Shown one piece after another: positions 46,041 to 55,935 of a stretch of DNA of 64,000 bases. This stretch comes from an uncultured Sphingomonadaceae bacterium. Lineage in GTDB: Bacteria; Pseudomonadota; Alphaproteobacteria; Sphingomonadales; Sphingomonadaceae. The stretch spans positions 1,725,892-1,789,891 of the forward strand of contig CANMEE010000001.1 of assembly GCA_947496865.1 (NCBI GenBank). The letters run 5' to 3'. The notes beneath the pieces are model-generated. The model searched no databases, was not told the DNA's origin, and saw only the letters and a list, made by a program, of their open reading frames with translations. Every line of letters starts with the position of its first letter. The first letter of the stretch is position 1. Position numbers and translations under genes: made by a program.

Positions 46041-46940
46041 TTAAGCTGCTTGTGAAGAATCAGCGGTATCCCGGCGGGTCGCGGCGAGAGTCGAGAAATA
46101 AACATCCTCCAACCCTCCTTCGACAGCAGCAAAACCGTCTCGCGGATTGTTCGTCGCCAATATATGGATGATCGTGGAGCCCGCGAATAGGCGGGTCGAA
46201 ATGACCTCATATTTCGCGCGATAGGCGTCTAGTTCCTCGCGCTTTATCGTTTTGGACCAGATTGTTCCCTTGGTCTTGCCGATAAGATCGAGCGGTGCGC
46301 CTTCCAACTGAATGCGGCCGTTGGCAATAACAGCCATTTTGGGGCATAGATCGGCGACATCTTCGACAATGTGGGTTGATAGAATGATGACAACATTCTC
46401 ACCAATTTCGGCGAGCAGGTTTAGAAATCTATTGCGTTCTTCAGGATCAAGACCGGCGGTGGGTTCATCAACGATGATCAGTTCTGGGTTCCCGATCAGC
46501 GCCTGAGCGATACCAAAGCGCTGGCGCATGCCACCGGAGAAACCGGCAATGGCTTTTTTGCGCACGTCCCACAAATTGGTCTGGTTCAGCAAAGTTTCGA
46601 CCGTTGCCTTGCGATCTGCTTTTGATGCAATGCCTTTTAGCACGGTCATGTGCTCCAACATGTCATAGGCAGAGACGCGCGGATAGACGCCAAAATCCTG
46701 TGGCAAATAACCCAGTCGCTCACGAAGGCTTTCAGGGTTTTTCAAAATATCTATGTCGTCAAATTGTATGCTACCGTGCGTCGGTGTTTGCAGTGTTGCT
46801 ACGGTCCGCATAAGGGTGGATTTGCCAGCTCCATTTGGTCCCAGCAGACCAAACATACCTTTTGGTATCGACAGGGTTACATTATCAAGCGCCTTGGTTC
46901 CATTGGGATAAATATGGGTAACTTCACGCAAATCTAACAT
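46041..46940 (-). CDS. ABC transporter ATP-binding protein
   Basis: This 299 aa cytoplasmic ATPase has Walker A GPNGAGKST, signature FSGGMRQR, Walker B LIIVDEPTAGLD and the switch histidine in LSTHIVED. A ~70 aa C-terminal extension follows the nucleotide-binding domain. It pairs with the permease/M1 fusion immediately downstream. ATG 46940 has GGAGGA five bases upstream; an adjacent GTG is also in frame. Confidence 0.96.
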   Translation of the reverse strand: MLDLREVTHIYPNGTKALDNVTLSIPKGMFGLLGPNGAGKSTLMRTVATLQTPTHGSIQFDDIDILKNPESLRERLGYLPQDFGVYPRVSAYDMLEHMTVLKGIASKADRKATVETLLNQTNLWDVRKKAIAGFSGGMRQRFGIAQALIGNPELIIVDEPTAGLDPEERNRFLNLLAEIGENVVIILSTHIVEDVADLCPKMAVIANGRIQLEGAPLDLIGKTKGTIWSKTIKREELDAYRAKYEVISTRLFAGSTIIHILATNNPRDGFAAVEGGLEDVYFSTLAATRRDTADSSQAA

Positions 46941-47054
46941 CACTGTCCTCCAAAAATCTCTTCAGGTGATATATGTTGGTAATACACCAATGGCAATAGG
47001 CCGCGTCAGAAAATTTGGTGAAGTAAAATTTTGTGCATCACTGACTTCGCGTTA

Positions 47055-47095
47055 AAATCCGCTTTCGGGATAAAGCCGCCACAACTCTAATGTCG
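47055..47095. repeat. Possible second, degraded copy of the 42334 intergenic element
   Basis: The stretch beginning AATCCGCTTTCGGGATAAAG and continuing CCGCCACAAC matches the interior of the 42334-42402 element (TCCGCTT, CGGGAT, GCCACAAC in the same order). The inverted outer arm is not intact here. Similarity was judged by eye. Confidence 0.3.
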
Positions 47096-47141
47096 TGAAC
47101 TATATTTGTTGTTCAAACTAATCGATCGATAGTTCAGGCAT

Positions 47142-47174
47142 AAAAAAGGCCGGACATGACATCCGGCCTTTTTT
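47142..47174 (-). terminator. Bidirectional Rho-independent terminator
   Basis: A 13-bp perfect stem (AAAAAAGGCCGGA with TCCGGCCTTTTTT, 7-nt loop) is located 18 bp after the acyl-CoA dehydrogenase stop. A/T tracts on both sides make it work in either direction. Confidence 0.9.
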
Positions 47175-47192
47175 GATTATTATGAAACAAGC

Positions 47193-48455
47193 CTATCGCT
47201 GTGGCTTGTAACCTGCATTGCCCATCTCGTTCCGGCCGACCACCATATGATGGACTTCATCTGGACCATCGGCGAGGCGCAAGGTTCTTTGATTGGCATA
47301 CATGCGGGACAGCGGTGTCCATTGCGATACACCAGCGGCGCCATGAATTTGAATCGCTTCATCGATGATACGGCATGTTATCTCAGGCACATATGCCTTG
47401 ACCATGGAAACCCAGACGCGGGCTTGCTTGTTGCCCATGACATCCATTGCCTTGGCCGCTTTAAGAACCATCAGGCGCATAGCCTCAATATCGATACGGG
47501 CGCGTGAAATGACTTCGAGGTTTTTGCCAAGCAAGGCCAAAGGCTGACCAAAGGCTTCCCGGCTGCCGCCGCGATGGATCATCAAATCCAGGGCTCTTTC
47601 TGCAACACCAACCGAACGCATGCAGTGGTGAATACGTCCAGGCCCAAGACGGAGCTGAGATATTTCGAAACCACGCCCTTCACCCAACAGGATGTTTTCT
47701 TCCGGTACCCGAACATTGTTGAATTTAATGTGCATATGACCATGTGGCGCATCGTCATCACCAAAGACGTGCATCGGTCCGACGATCTCAACACCCGGCG
47801 TATCAATAGGTACCAGGATTTGTGATTGCTGCGAGTGGCTTGGGCCATCTGGGTTGGTCCGAACCATGGTGATCATGATTTTGCACCGCGGATCGCCAGC
47901 ACCGGAAATGTAGAATTTTTCGCCGTTAATCACCCATTCGCCTTTTTCCAGAACGGCCTCTGTCCGAATGTTCCGCGCATCTGATGATGGGTGACCGGGC
48001 TCTGTCATTGCAAAAGCGGAGCGAATTTTGCCTTCGAGCAGGGGCACGAGCCACTCTTTCTTTTGTGCAGGCGTGCCAACACGCTCCAGCACTTCCATAT
48101 TGCCAGTGTCGGGCGCGCTGCAATTCATACACTCCGAGGCCAAGGGGTTTTGACCCAACACGCCAGCAATAAACGCATAGTCCAGATTTTTAAGCCCTTC
48201 CCCTGATTCCGCGTCCGGCAGAAAGAAATTCCAAAGCCCTTGCTCCCGCGCCTTGTTTTTCACGCCTTCCAGCAATTCCAATTGCCCGGGAACATAGCTC
48301 CACCGATCTTCACGGCCTTCACCCATGGCGAAATATTGCTCGGTGATCGGATCGACTTCCTCAGCAACAAAGCGCTTCACGCGATCATACAGGACCCGCC
48401 CGCTATCAGACATTCGCAGATCATTCATTTCGGAATCATTGGGATCATGGGTCAT
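47193..48455 (-). CDS. Acyl-CoA dehydrogenase family protein
   Basis: This 420 aa FAD enzyme oxidises an acyl-CoA to the enoyl-CoA. Visible elements are the FAD/substrate segment FAMTEPGHPSSDARNI, the WVINGEKFYISGAGD beta-strand region and the C-terminal IHGAAGVSQWTPL. The length fits the longer ACAD10/11-like subgroup rather than the classical 380 aa type. The chain-length preference is unknown. It is divergent from a MarR gene with an operator-like palindrome between them. AAAGGA precedes the ATG. Confidence 0.94.
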   Translation of the reverse strand: MTHDPNDSEMNDLRMSDSGRVLYDRVKRFVAEEVDPITEQYFAMGEGREDRWSYVPGQLELLEGVKNKAREQGLWNFFLPDAESGEGLKNLDYAFIAGVLGQNPLASECMNCSAPDTGNMEVLERVGTPAQKKEWLVPLLEGKIRSAFAMTEPGHPSSDARNIRTEAVLEKGEWVINGEKFYISGAGDPRCKIMITMVRTNPDGPSHSQQSQILVPIDTPGVEIVGPMHVFGDDDAPHGHMHIKFNNVRVPEENILLGEGRGFEISQLRLGPGRIHHCMRSVGVAERALDLMIHRGGSREAFGQPLALLGKNLEVISRARIDIEAMRLMVLKAAKAMDVMGNKQARVWVSMVKAYVPEITCRIIDEAIQIHGAAGVSQWTPLSRMYANQRTLRLADGPDEVHHMVVGRNEMGNAGYKPQR

Positions 48456-48525
48456 TATTGTTCCTTTTCTAGGCTGTTTGGACAGTCATGTCCGATAGGG
48501 GTTGAAAAAAGCACGAGTCGTTAAT

Positions 48526-48543
48526 TAGTTCAGTATTGAACTA
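48526..48543. promoter_or_regulatory. Candidate MarR operator palindrome
   Basis: TAGTTCA-GTAT-TGAACTA is a perfect inverted repeat (7-bp arms, 4-bp spacer) in the divergent spacer, 71 bp from the acyl-CoA dehydrogenase start. A related imperfect site (CATATGAAC at 48640-48648 with GTTCCCATATG at 48658-48668) lies just before the MarR gene. Both share GAAC/GTTC cores, so one regulator could bind both and control both genes (inference). Confidence 0.5.
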
Positions 48544-48694
48544 TATCATAATCCACCTAGATGGCAATCTTGATGATATATGACGATAAATCTGACAATT
48601 TTGCCCTGAAGCACCTTAATGGTGAAAAATTTTAATTCACATATGAACCTATAAATAGTTCCCATATGGCCAGAAACGCGTTAGCATATGCGAC

Positions 48695-49120
48695 ATGCCG
48701 GCAAAAAACCTTAGATTCTATTCCCGATTGCAGATTGCTGCACATATCCTCAAGAAACGATCGGATCGACGGTTGCTCGAAGTTGCTGGCGTTACAACCG
48801 CCCAAATGTCTGCTCTTGCCATTATAGCATCCGAAGAAACCACTAGCCAAACCAGATTGGCGACAGAACTTGGTCTCAATGATTCCGCAATCACCGCCAT
48901 GGTGCGCCGTTTCATTGATCTCAAAATGGTTGCAAGGCTACGCGATGATAGCGATGGTCGCGCGTGGTTGTTGAAGCTGACCCCATTTGGCTCTGAAACG
49001 GTTCAGAAAGCCACCTCGACAACGGATCAAACCAGCGCAAAGGTCGACGAGCTTCTCGGCGAAAAAACAATTGCAACGGTGGTGGCTGCTATGGAGCTTA
49101 TCATTAACGATTCTGATTGA
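48695..49120 (+). CDS. MarR family transcriptional regulator
   Basis: This 141 aa regulator has the MarR winged helix: TTAQMSALAIIASEE, then TRLATELGLNDSAITAMVRR as the recognition helix and LRDDSDGRAWLLKLT as the wing. It is divergent from the acyl-CoA dehydrogenase gene and probably regulates it and itself through the palindromes between them. The ligand is unknown. The ribosome site is weak. Confidence 0.92.
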   Translation: MPAKNLRFYSRLQIAAHILKKRSDRRLLEVAGVTTAQMSALAIIASEETTSQTRLATELGLNDSAITAMVRRFIDLKMVARLRDDSDGRAWLLKLTPFGSETVQKATSTTDQTSAKVDELLGEKTIATVVAAMELIINDSD

Positions 49121-49261
49121 GGCCTGACCTTCAAGCAATTGTGATTGTTTCAATAATTTGAAAATCCGGACTCGTTTTTCTTCTTACAATTTGGTTTTCA
49201 TTTATCGGTCTTGCAATCCTGAACTGATACTGCTGTGTTGCTTATATAATCTGGGGGCTCC

Positions 49262-49837
49262 ATGACGATCATATCACGCAACTACATACTAGTCGCAGCC
49301 AGTATAGCGATACTCACTTTGGCGATATTATTCGGGATGGATCGGCCGCCGATTTGCGAATGCGGCAATGTGAAGCTTTGGCACGGCGCAGTGCAGTCGG
49401 CAGAGAATAGCCAACATCTCGCTGATTGGTATACGTTCAGCCATATCATCCACGGTTTTTTATTTTACGGTCTCGGATACTGGTTGTTTCGCAAGCGTCC
49501 AGAGGCGGCGCGTTTAGGTCTAGCTTTATGCTTGGCGGTTTTTATCGAGGGGTTCTGGGAGATTCTCGAAAACTCGCCGATTATTATCAATCGCTATCGC
49601 GAGGCGACCTTTGCCTTTGGCTATTCCGGGGACAGCATTGTTAACTCGATGGCAGATATCGGATGGATGACGCTGGGTTTTTTCGCAGCATGGCGGATGC
49701 CTGTGAAGTGGACAGTCACGATTGCGGTGATTTTCGAGCTAATCGCGCTCTATGCCATTCGTGACAATCTGACACTCAATGTTCTGATGCTGACCTTCCC
49801 GATTGAAGCGGTCAAGGAATGGCAGGGTGCGGTTTAG
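49262..49837 (+). CDS. DUF2585 (UPF0314) integral membrane protein
   Basis: This 191 aa inner-membrane protein has about five helices (near 8-26, 58-78, 84-100, 133-147, 150-185). It carries the DUF2585 hallmarks [32 protein letters not shown] and YRYG-like [15 protein letters not shown]. The family is restricted mainly to Alphaproteobacteria and has no known function. The stop codon overlaps that of a convergent small gene. Confidence 0.92.
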   Translation: MTIISRNYILVAASIAILTLAILFGMDRPPICECGNVKLWHGAVQSAENSQHLADWYTFSHIIHGFLFYGLGYWLFRKRPEAARLGLALCLAVFIEGFWEILENSPIIINRYREATFAFGYSGDSIVNSMADIGWMTLGFFAAWRMPVKWTVTIAVIFELIALYAIRDNLTLNVLMLTFPIEAVKEWQGAV

Positions 49838-50103
49838 ACTTTCGCGCTGTCGGTTGGAGTGGGTGTGCCCACAATATCGATGACCTGATCGGATGCCGGA
49901 AGCTCTGCTTGCTCCTCCTTTGACCGGTCATAGAGCGCCTTAGCAACCATAGCGCCGCCCACTAGCAGCGCGCCTGGTAGCGAACGAGTTGCGATACGCG
50001 CGGCCAACACACCGACCCCAAAGCCGAGTAACCCGTTGCCTTTGCCGCGCTTACGCGCTTCATTTCCCACGAGTGCGGTAGCGACGTTTCGGATGAGTGA
50101 CAT
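49834..50103 (-). CDS. Small protein encoded after the MscS gene
   Basis: No family recognised. The 89 aa protein starts at ATG 50103 with a strong AAGGAG site, has a basic N-terminus ([10 protein letters not shown]), a Gly/Ala-rich, moderately hydrophobic middle ([20 protein letters not shown], about 25-60) that could lie in or at the membrane, and an acidic tail. It follows the MscS gene by 4 bp, so it is co-translated with it. A longer reading up to 50187 would overlap the MscS gene and is rejected. Confidence 0.75.
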   Translation of the reverse strand: MSLIRNVATALVGNEARKRGKGNGLLGFGVGVLAARIATRSLPGALLVGGAMVAKALYDRSKEEQAELPASDQVIDIVGTPTPTDSAKV

Positions 50104-50107
50104 GGTT

Positions 50108-50989
50108 TTACTCCTTTCTAGCCAGAGGCACAGGTTCCTTGAATGTATGTGTAACATATGGGAACGGGATCTCGATACCCGCATCATCCAGCGCGCGCTT
50201 TACCGCGCGAATAACATTGTCGCGGCTTTCATGCATCGCGCGCGGTTTGGAGCCGGACCACCAGCGAACTTTAAAGTCGACCGAGCTGGAATTGAACTCG
50301 CAAGCAAAGACATCAATCCGCTCTTCCATATCTACCTGTTCTGCCGACTGAACGGCTTTCAGGATAACATCTTTCGCAACTTCCAAGTCGGTATCATAGG
50401 ATACGCCGGCGATGATTTCATGGCGGCGTTTTTCTTGATCCGTCAGAATTTTGACCGGATTTTTGAAAAGGATCGAATTGGGAATGATAGTGAGTTCCAT
50501 GTTGTTGCGCCGGACATGGGTTTCACGCAACGCGATACTCTCGACAACCCCTTCCACGCCTTCGCACTCAATATAGTCGCCTATCCGCATCTTTTCGCGG
50601 ATCATGATCAAGATGCCGGCCATGAAATTTTCGAAAATATCCTGAAACGCAAAGCCAATGGCAACCGCGCCAAAGCCAAGACCCGCAACCAGACTGGTCG
50701 GAGTAAGGCCGGGCAATAATATCGTGAGCGTCGACATTAGCCCCACGATCCAAATCGCAAGGCGCACGATGGTTTCGACCAGTTCCTGCAGCGAAGCGCG
50801 CATATTGGTTTTATCAGTAAGTTTATCGGCAATGCGCGTGGCAAAGCGCGCTGTTATCCAGGTGATGAATAGCACGACCAATGCAATTGCAAGGCTAGGG
50901 AGCAGGGACACCGTCTGCTCCCACATGCTCAAAAGCTGCCGGGCCAAAATATCGACGGCATTTAGCGATTCATCAATTGGATCGTCCAT
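50108..50989 (-). CDS. Small-conductance mechanosensitive channel (MscS family)
   Basis: This 293 aa inner-membrane channel has three helices: about 27-48, 70-92, and the pore helix about 97-130 (Gly/Ala-rich GLGFGAVAIGFAFQDIFENF). The conserved beta-domain entry is MIREKMRIGDYIE, and a cytoplasmic cage region follows. It protects against hypo-osmotic shock. A small gene follows after 4 bp, and fumC lies 51 bp upstream on the same strand. Confidence 0.95.
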   Translation of the reverse strand: MDDPIDESLNAVDILARQLLSMWEQTVSLLPSLAIALVVLFITWITARFATRIADKLTDKTNMRASLQELVETIVRLAIWIVGLMSTLTILLPGLTPTSLVAGLGFGAVAIGFAFQDIFENFMAGILIMIREKMRIGDYIECEGVEGVVESIALRETHVRRNNMELTIIPNSILFKNPVKILTDQEKRRHEIIAGVSYDTDLEVAKDVILKAVQSAEQVDMEERIDVFACEFNSSSVDFKVRWWSGSKPRAMHESRDNVIRAVKRALDDAGIEIPFPYVTHTFKEPVPLARKE

Positions 50990-51040
50990 GTTTTTCCTGC
51001 GCGGCCCCGTGTTGCGATAGTTAAGCTATGCTATTCTAAC

Positions 51041-52438
51041 TTATACCATATTTTTCGGTTTAACATGGCTATCATAGGTATCTGCGTCAACCAGTCCCAA
51101 TTCCAGTGCAGCTGCCCGCAAGGTCACTCCCTGCTTATGCGCATGCTTGGCAATTTTGGAGGCGTCATCATAGCCGATTACAGGTGCCAGCGCGGTGACG
51201 AGCATCAGGCTATTCTCGACCAGTTCGGCAATACGCGCCTCATTGGCTACTAATCCATCGACGCAACGCGCGGCAAAACTCGACATACCGATAGAAGCGA
51301 TTTCGATAGAACGCAGGACATTGGCCGCGATCATCGGTTTGAAAACATTCAACTCCAAATGACCCTGCATCCCACCTACGGTTACCGCCTGATGATTGCC
51401 GATAATTTGCGCGGCGACCATTGTTAGCATTTCGCATTGGGTGGGATTAACCTTGCCCGGCATGATCGAGCTGCCCGGTTCATTGGCAGGCAGGTTGAGC
51501 TCGCCCAGGCCTGAGCGCGGTCCAGAACCTAGTAAACGGATATCATTGGCAATTTTATTTAGTGACACCGCGAGGGTATTCAGCGCACCGGACAGCTCTA
51601 CCATAGTATCGTGGGCGGCCAGTTCGGCAAATTTATTTGGGGATGAGGCGAATTTGAATCCCGTGATTTTGGCAATCTCGCGGGCCATATGTTCACCGAA
51701 ATTCTCCGGTGCGTTGATGCCGGTTCCAACTGCTGTGCCTCCTTGGGCAAGTTGATAGAGCCGTGGCAACACTGCCTCGATCCGGTCGCGCGCAGTGACC
51801 AATTGCGCAGCATAGCCGGAAAATTCCTGCCCCAGCGTCAATGGGGTTGCATCTTGTAAATGGGTGCGACCAATCTTGACAATCGCTTGCCAATCCTGCG
51901 CTTTTTGCGCGAGCGCATCATGTAATTGTTCCAGCGCCGGAAACAGCTCTACTTCGAGTGCCAGCGTGGCTGAAACATGCATGGCGGTGGGAAAGCTGTC
52001 GTTGGATGACTGGCCGCGATTGACGTGATCGTTCGGATGGACGGGCTCTTTGCCGCCGCGCGTGCCGGTCAGACTTTCATTGGCAATACCGGCAATCACT
52101 TCGTTGACATTCATGTTCGATTGGGTGCCGGACCCTGTCTGCCAGATTGTCAGCGGAAACTGCGTATCGAAAGCGCCAGAGCGTACTTCTTCCGCGGCGT
52201 TTATGATTGCACCGGCAATTTCAGGGGCGAGCCCGTGAATGCCATTTACCCGCGCCGCGGCTTGTTTGATTGTGGCCAGCGCGTGAATAAGTCGGATCGG
52301 CATGCGTTCATGGCGAGGAAAGGGGAAATTCTCGATGCTGCGCTGAGTCTGCGCGCCCCAATAGGCGTCTTTCTGGACTTGTATCGGGCCAATGCTGTCG
52401 GTTTCGGTGCGCGTGGTTTCTGAAGAGGAGCCTGCCAT
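51041..52438 (-). CDS. fumC: Fumarate hydratase class II
   Basis: This TCA-cycle enzyme interconverts fumarate and malate. It is 465 aa, the usual length. It holds [15 protein letters not shown] near the N-terminal active site, [19 protein letters not shown], and the superfamily signature [13 protein letters not shown]. It lies 7 bp downstream of sspB on the same strand, so the two are probably co-transcribed. Confidence 0.97.
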   Translation of the reverse strand: MAGSSSETTRTETDSIGPIQVQKDAYWGAQTQRSIENFPFPRHERMPIRLIHALATIKQAAARVNGIHGLAPEIAGAIINAAEEVRSGAFDTQFPLTIWQTGSGTQSNMNVNEVIAGIANESLTGTRGGKEPVHPNDHVNRGQSSNDSFPTAMHVSATLALEVELFPALEQLHDALAQKAQDWQAIVKIGRTHLQDATPLTLGQEFSGYAAQLVTARDRIEAVLPRLYQLAQGGTAVGTGINAPENFGEHMAREIAKITGFKFASSPNKFAELAAHDTMVELSGALNTLAVSLNKIANDIRLLGSGPRSGLGELNLPANEPGSSIMPGKVNPTQCEMLTMVAAQIIGNHQAVTVGGMQGHLELNVFKPMIAANVLRSIEIASIGMSSFAARCVDGLVANEARIAELVENSLMLVTALAPVIGYDDASKIAKHAHKQGVTLRAAALELGLVDADTYDSHVKPKNMV

Positions 52439-52445
52439 GAGGCAG

Positions 52446-52931
52446 CTACTTCTTCTTGCCGAAGTCCACCGTCACCACGTTGGATCCATCATCGACGACT
52501 TCAACTGGTTCTTGTGCGCCATCATTATGTGCCGGTTCGTGCACGTCCAGATCGCCTTCTACCTCATCCACCTGAAATTGCAGCGCAAAATCTACAGCTG
52601 GATCGACAAAGGACGTGATCGCCGCGAATGGAATATGCAACATCGAGCTAATCTGATTAAAGCTCAATCCCACCTGAAACCGGTCTTCGCTGACCGACAA
52701 GTCCCAATAGCGATTCTGTAGCACAATCGTCATCTCGTCTGGAAATTTCGCCATCAGGTGATCGGGTATATCCACACCCGGCGCGCGGGTCTTGAACGTG
52801 ATGTAAAAATGATGTTCGCCCGGCAGGCCATTGGCCTCCACTTCACCCAGCACCCGGCCCACCACAGCACGCAAGGCTTCCTGGACTATCTCATCATAAG
52901 GAATCAGGCTATCAGGGGCGCTATCGTTCAT
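52446..52931 (-). CDS. sspB: ClpXP adaptor protein SspB, alphaproteobacterial type
   Basis: This 161 aa adaptor delivers ssrA-tagged proteins to ClpXP. The SspB fold spans about 10-115 ([45 protein letters not shown]). An acidic disordered linker and a short C-terminal tail ([11 protein letters not shown]) follow; that tail is the conserved ClpX-docking module. It is divergent from hisB and upstream of fumC. Confidence 0.95.
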   Translation of the reverse strand: MNDSAPDSLIPYDEIVQEALRAVVGRVLGEVEANGLPGEHHFYITFKTRAPGVDIPDHLMAKFPDEMTIVLQNRYWDLSVSEDRFQVGLSFNQISSMLHIPFAAITSFVDPAVDFALQFQVDEVEGDLDVHEPAHNDGAQEPVEVVDDGSNVVTVDFGKKK

Positions 52932-53057
52932 TCTTACTTCGTGGCGCGAACGCGGGGCAGGGTCAAGGGCATTTGAACAATTTTCGTCGACTGTGATATT
53001 TCTGATTCTGTAGCGAAATTCTTGCCTGATAAAATCCAGCCTTTATAGGCATCACCT

Positions 53058-53651
53058 ATGAGAACAGCGACAATAGAGCGAAACACCAAAGAAACCGAGA
53101 TTTTCGTTGAGTTAAATCTTGACGGTAGTGGGCAATATGACGTGTCGACGGGCATCGGTTTCCTCGACCATATGATCGAACAATTTTCGCGCCATTCGTT
53201 GATTGATCTGAAACTAAAGATCAAAGGCGACCTGCACGTCGACCAGCACCACACGACCGAAGACAGCGCCATTGCGGTAGGTCAGGCGATCCATCAGGCT
53301 CTCGGCGACAAGGCTGGGATCGTGCGCTATGGCAGCACCTATTCCCCGATGGACGAGACGCTGAGCCGGGTTGCACTGGACATTTCAGGCCGGCCATGGC
53401 TGGTGTGGAAGGCAGCTTTTTCGCAGGAACGGCTCGGTGAGATGGACACCGAGTTGTTCAAGCACTGGTTCCACAGCGTGGCCGATGCGGCGGGCATTAC
53501 GCTGCACATCGAACTGCTTTATGGAGAGAATAACCACCATATTGCGGAAAGTATTTTCAAGGGCTTTGCCCGTGCTATGCGGCAAGCGGTAGAGCGTGAT
53601 CCACGCAAGGGGGACGCTATTCCTTCAACCAAGGGCCAGCTTGGTGGCTGA
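53058..53651 (+). CDS. hisB: Imidazoleglycerol-phosphate dehydratase
   Basis: Dehydrates imidazole glycerol phosphate in histidine synthesis. This is the single-domain 197 aa form without the phosphatase part. Metal-binding motifs are [24 protein letters not shown] and ENNHHIAE. It is the first gene of a compact hisBHAF group and is divergent from sspB. hisH overlaps its 3' end by 8 bp. Confidence 0.97.
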   Translation: MRTATIERNTKETEIFVELNLDGSGQYDVSTGIGFLDHMIEQFSRHSLIDLKLKIKGDLHVDQHHTTEDSAIAVGQAIHQALGDKAGIVRYGSTYSPMDETLSRVALDISGRPWLVWKAAFSQERLGEMDTELFKHWFHSVADAAGITLHIELLYGENNHHIAESIFKGFARAMRQAVERDPRKGDAIPSTKGQLGG

Positions 53652-54264
53652 AACCATTGCGCTTATCGATTTTGGCGCCGGCAATCTACACAGCGTACAT
53701 AATGCGCTGATCGCGACCGGCGCGTCCGGGGTGATAGTGACTGCGGATCCGGATGTTGTCGCGACCGCGGATCGAATCATTTTGCCCGGTGTCGGCGCTT
53801 TTGGCGCTTGTCGCGATGCCTTGGCGAGCATTGATGGTATGATCGCAGCGATGGAGCAGCGTATCCTACAAGATGCGGTGCCGTTTCTGGGTATTTGTGT
53901 CGGAATGCAGCTATTGGCTGACAAGGGCATCGAATTCGGCGAACACAAGGGTCTGGGCTGGATCGCTGGCACGGTTCAAGCGATCGAAGTGCCATCGGCA
54001 GATATTAAAATTCCGCATATGGGCTGGAATGATGTGACGCCGACTGGCGGCCACGACCTGCTCGAAGCGGGGGAAGCCTATTATCTACACGGCTACCATT
54101 TTGAAGCGGCAAATGCGGACAACATTTTTGCCACCACCCATCACGGGAGGACACTGGTATCGGCCATTGGCCGCGACAATATCGTCGGTGTGCAATTTCA
54201 TCCTGAGAAAAGCCAGACCTATGGGCTGGCCTTCCTGAAACGCTTTTTGGAGTGGAAACCATGA
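53644..54264 (+). CDS. hisH: Imidazole glycerol phosphate synthase, glutaminase subunit
   Basis: Supplies ammonia from glutamine to HisF. The class I amidotransferase triad is visible: cysteine in FLGICVGMQ and His-Glu in GVQFHPEKS. The [10 protein letters not shown] start is typical. A GTG start at 53644, overlapping hisB, gives 206 aa; readings further upstream lack support. The stop overlaps the hisA ATG. Confidence 0.95.
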   Translation: MAETIALIDFGAGNLHSVHNALIATGASGVIVTADPDVVATADRIILPGVGAFGACRDALASIDGMIAAMEQRILQDAVPFLGICVGMQLLADKGIEFGEHKGLGWIAGTVQAIEVPSADIKIPHMGWNDVTPTGGHDLLEAGEAYYLHGYHFEAANADNIFATTHHGRTLVSAIGRDNIVGVQFHPEKSQTYGLAFLKRFLEWKP

Positions 54265-54986
54265 TTGTATTTCCTGCCATCGACCTGAAATCTGGCGAAG
54301 TTGTGCGTCTCGCCGAAGGCGATATGGATCGCGCTACCGTCTATGGTGATAACCCGGCAGAGCAAGCGGATATGTTTTCCAAGGCCGGCGCAGAGCATAT
54401 TCATGTCGTCGATCTTGACGGTGCTTTTGCGGGTTCGCCCCGCAATGCCGAAGCGGTTGAAGCGATTGTTGCCAGCTTCCCGGGCTATGTGCAGCTTGGT
54501 GGCGGGATCAGAAACCGGGAAACGGTAGAGCGCTGGTTCGAATTGGGCGTGGCCCGGCTAGTGATCGGTACGGCAGCGCTGAAAGACCCCGAATTTGTCC
54601 GTGACATGGCAAAAGCATATGAAGGCGGCATTGTCGTGGCCGTGGATGCCCGAGACAATATGGTTGCCACTGAAGGCTGGGCCGATGTGTCGGAAGTCAG
54701 TGTTATCGATATGGCGCGGCGCTTTGAGGATGCCGGTGTAGCATCTCTTTTGTTCACCGATGTGGGTCGCGACGGCATGCTGACCGGTTGCAATATTGAA
54801 GCGACAGTCGATCTAGCCCGCTCTGTTGATATTCCGGTTATTGCCAGCGGCGGCGTCAAGGGATTGGACGATATTCACATGCTGGGCCTGCATGCGCCCG
54901 AGGGAATAGAAGGCGTGATTACCGGTCGCGCGCTCTATGATGGACGGCTCGATCTGGCGACAGCCATTGCAATGGCCAATCGATAG
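54261..54986 (+). CDS. hisA: Phosphoribosylformimino-5-aminoimidazole carboxamide ribotide isomerase
   Basis: This 241 aa TIM barrel catalyses the Amadori-type isomerisation in histidine synthesis. It opens with [14 protein letters not shown], whose Asp is catalytic, and the second half has [14 protein letters not shown] with the other catalytic Asp and phosphate-binding [10 protein letters not shown]. The ATG overlaps the hisH stop (ATGA); hisF begins 2 bp after its stop. Confidence 0.97.
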   Translation: MIVFPAIDLKSGEVVRLAEGDMDRATVYGDNPAEQADMFSKAGAEHIHVVDLDGAFAGSPRNAEAVEAIVASFPGYVQLGGGIRNRETVERWFELGVARLVIGTAALKDPEFVRDMAKAYEGGIVVAVDARDNMVATEGWADVSEVSVIDMARRFEDAGVASLLFTDVGRDGMLTGCNIEATVDLARSVDIPVIASGGVKGLDDIHMLGLHAPEGIEGVITGRALYDGRLDLATAIAMANR

Positions 54987-54988
54987 CT

Positions 54989-55756
54989 ATGGCCGTCCGT
55001 ATCCGCGTCATACCTTGTCTCGATGTTGCCGGTGGCCGTGTGGTCAAGGGCGTCAATTTCGTTGACCTGCAAGATGCGGGCGACCCGGTTGAGCAAGCGC
55101 GGGCCTATGATGCGGCGGGCGCAGATGAACTCTGCTTTCTGGATATCGGCGCGAGTCATGAAAAGCGCGATACGATAATTGATGTGGTGCGACGAACGGC
55201 GGAAGTTTGCTTCATGCCGGTCACTGTTGGCGGCGGGGTCCGGACAGCGGATGATGCCCGGGCACTGCTGATGGCTGGGGCAGACAAGGTCGCGGTCAAT
55301 AGTGCAGCCGTGACGCGGCCTGAGGTAGTCAGTGATATTGCTGGTCGCTTTGGCAGCCAGTGCATGGTGGCCTCGATTGATGCGCGGAAGGTTGCAGAAG
55401 GACGCTGGGAAATATTTACCCATGGGGGCCGTACATCCACCGGGATTGATGCATTGGAACATGCTGTCCGCATGGCTGAACTGGGGGCAGGGGAATTGTT
55501 GGTCACTTCTATGGACCGTGATGGCACTCGCGATGGTTATGACCTGTCGCTGACCCGTGTAATTGCTGATGCGGTATCCATTCCGGTGGTGGCCAGCGGC
55601 GGTGTCGGCAACCTTGCCCATATGGTTGACGGTGTGATCAAGGGTGGCGCCAATGCCGTGCTCGCAGCCTCGATCTTTCACTTTGGACAGCACAGCGTCG
55701 CCGAAGCGCATGATGCGCTGCGGGATGCAGGACTGCCCGCGCGCCACGATAGTTAA
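54989..55756 (+). CDS. hisF: Imidazole glycerol phosphate synthase, cyclase subunit
   Basis: This 255 aa TIM barrel partners HisH to form imidazole glycerol phosphate and AICAR. Catalytic aspartates lie in [15 protein letters not shown] and [13 protein letters not shown]; phosphate sites are GGGVRT and ASGGVGN. It ends the hisBHAF block, about 1.7 kb before hisE, with two surface-protein genes between them. Confidence 0.97.
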   Translation: MAVRIRVIPCLDVAGGRVVKGVNFVDLQDAGDPVEQARAYDAAGADELCFLDIGASHEKRDTIIDVVRRTAEVCFMPVTVGGGVRTADDARALLMAGADKVAVNSAAVTRPEVVSDIAGRFGSQCMVASIDARKVAEGRWEIFTHGGRTSTGIDALEHAVRMAELGAGELLVTSMDRDGTRDGYDLSLTRVIADAVSIPVVASGGVGNLAHMVDGVIKGGANAVLAASIFHFGQHSVAEAHDALRDAGLPARHDS

Positions 55757-55935
55757 GATATGGTCTCAACTTGCATCAAACTGAGACAGTTTGAAAAAAG
55801 CTTTTGTTAACCATTTATTTTTACACAATATTAATCTTATATTTCCATTAACGATTTCTAAACCATTGGCGGGATGATCCCGCTGAATGGCCTGTTTGAA
55901 AACGGAAAAGCCCATTGGGCGAGGTGAGGGATAAG

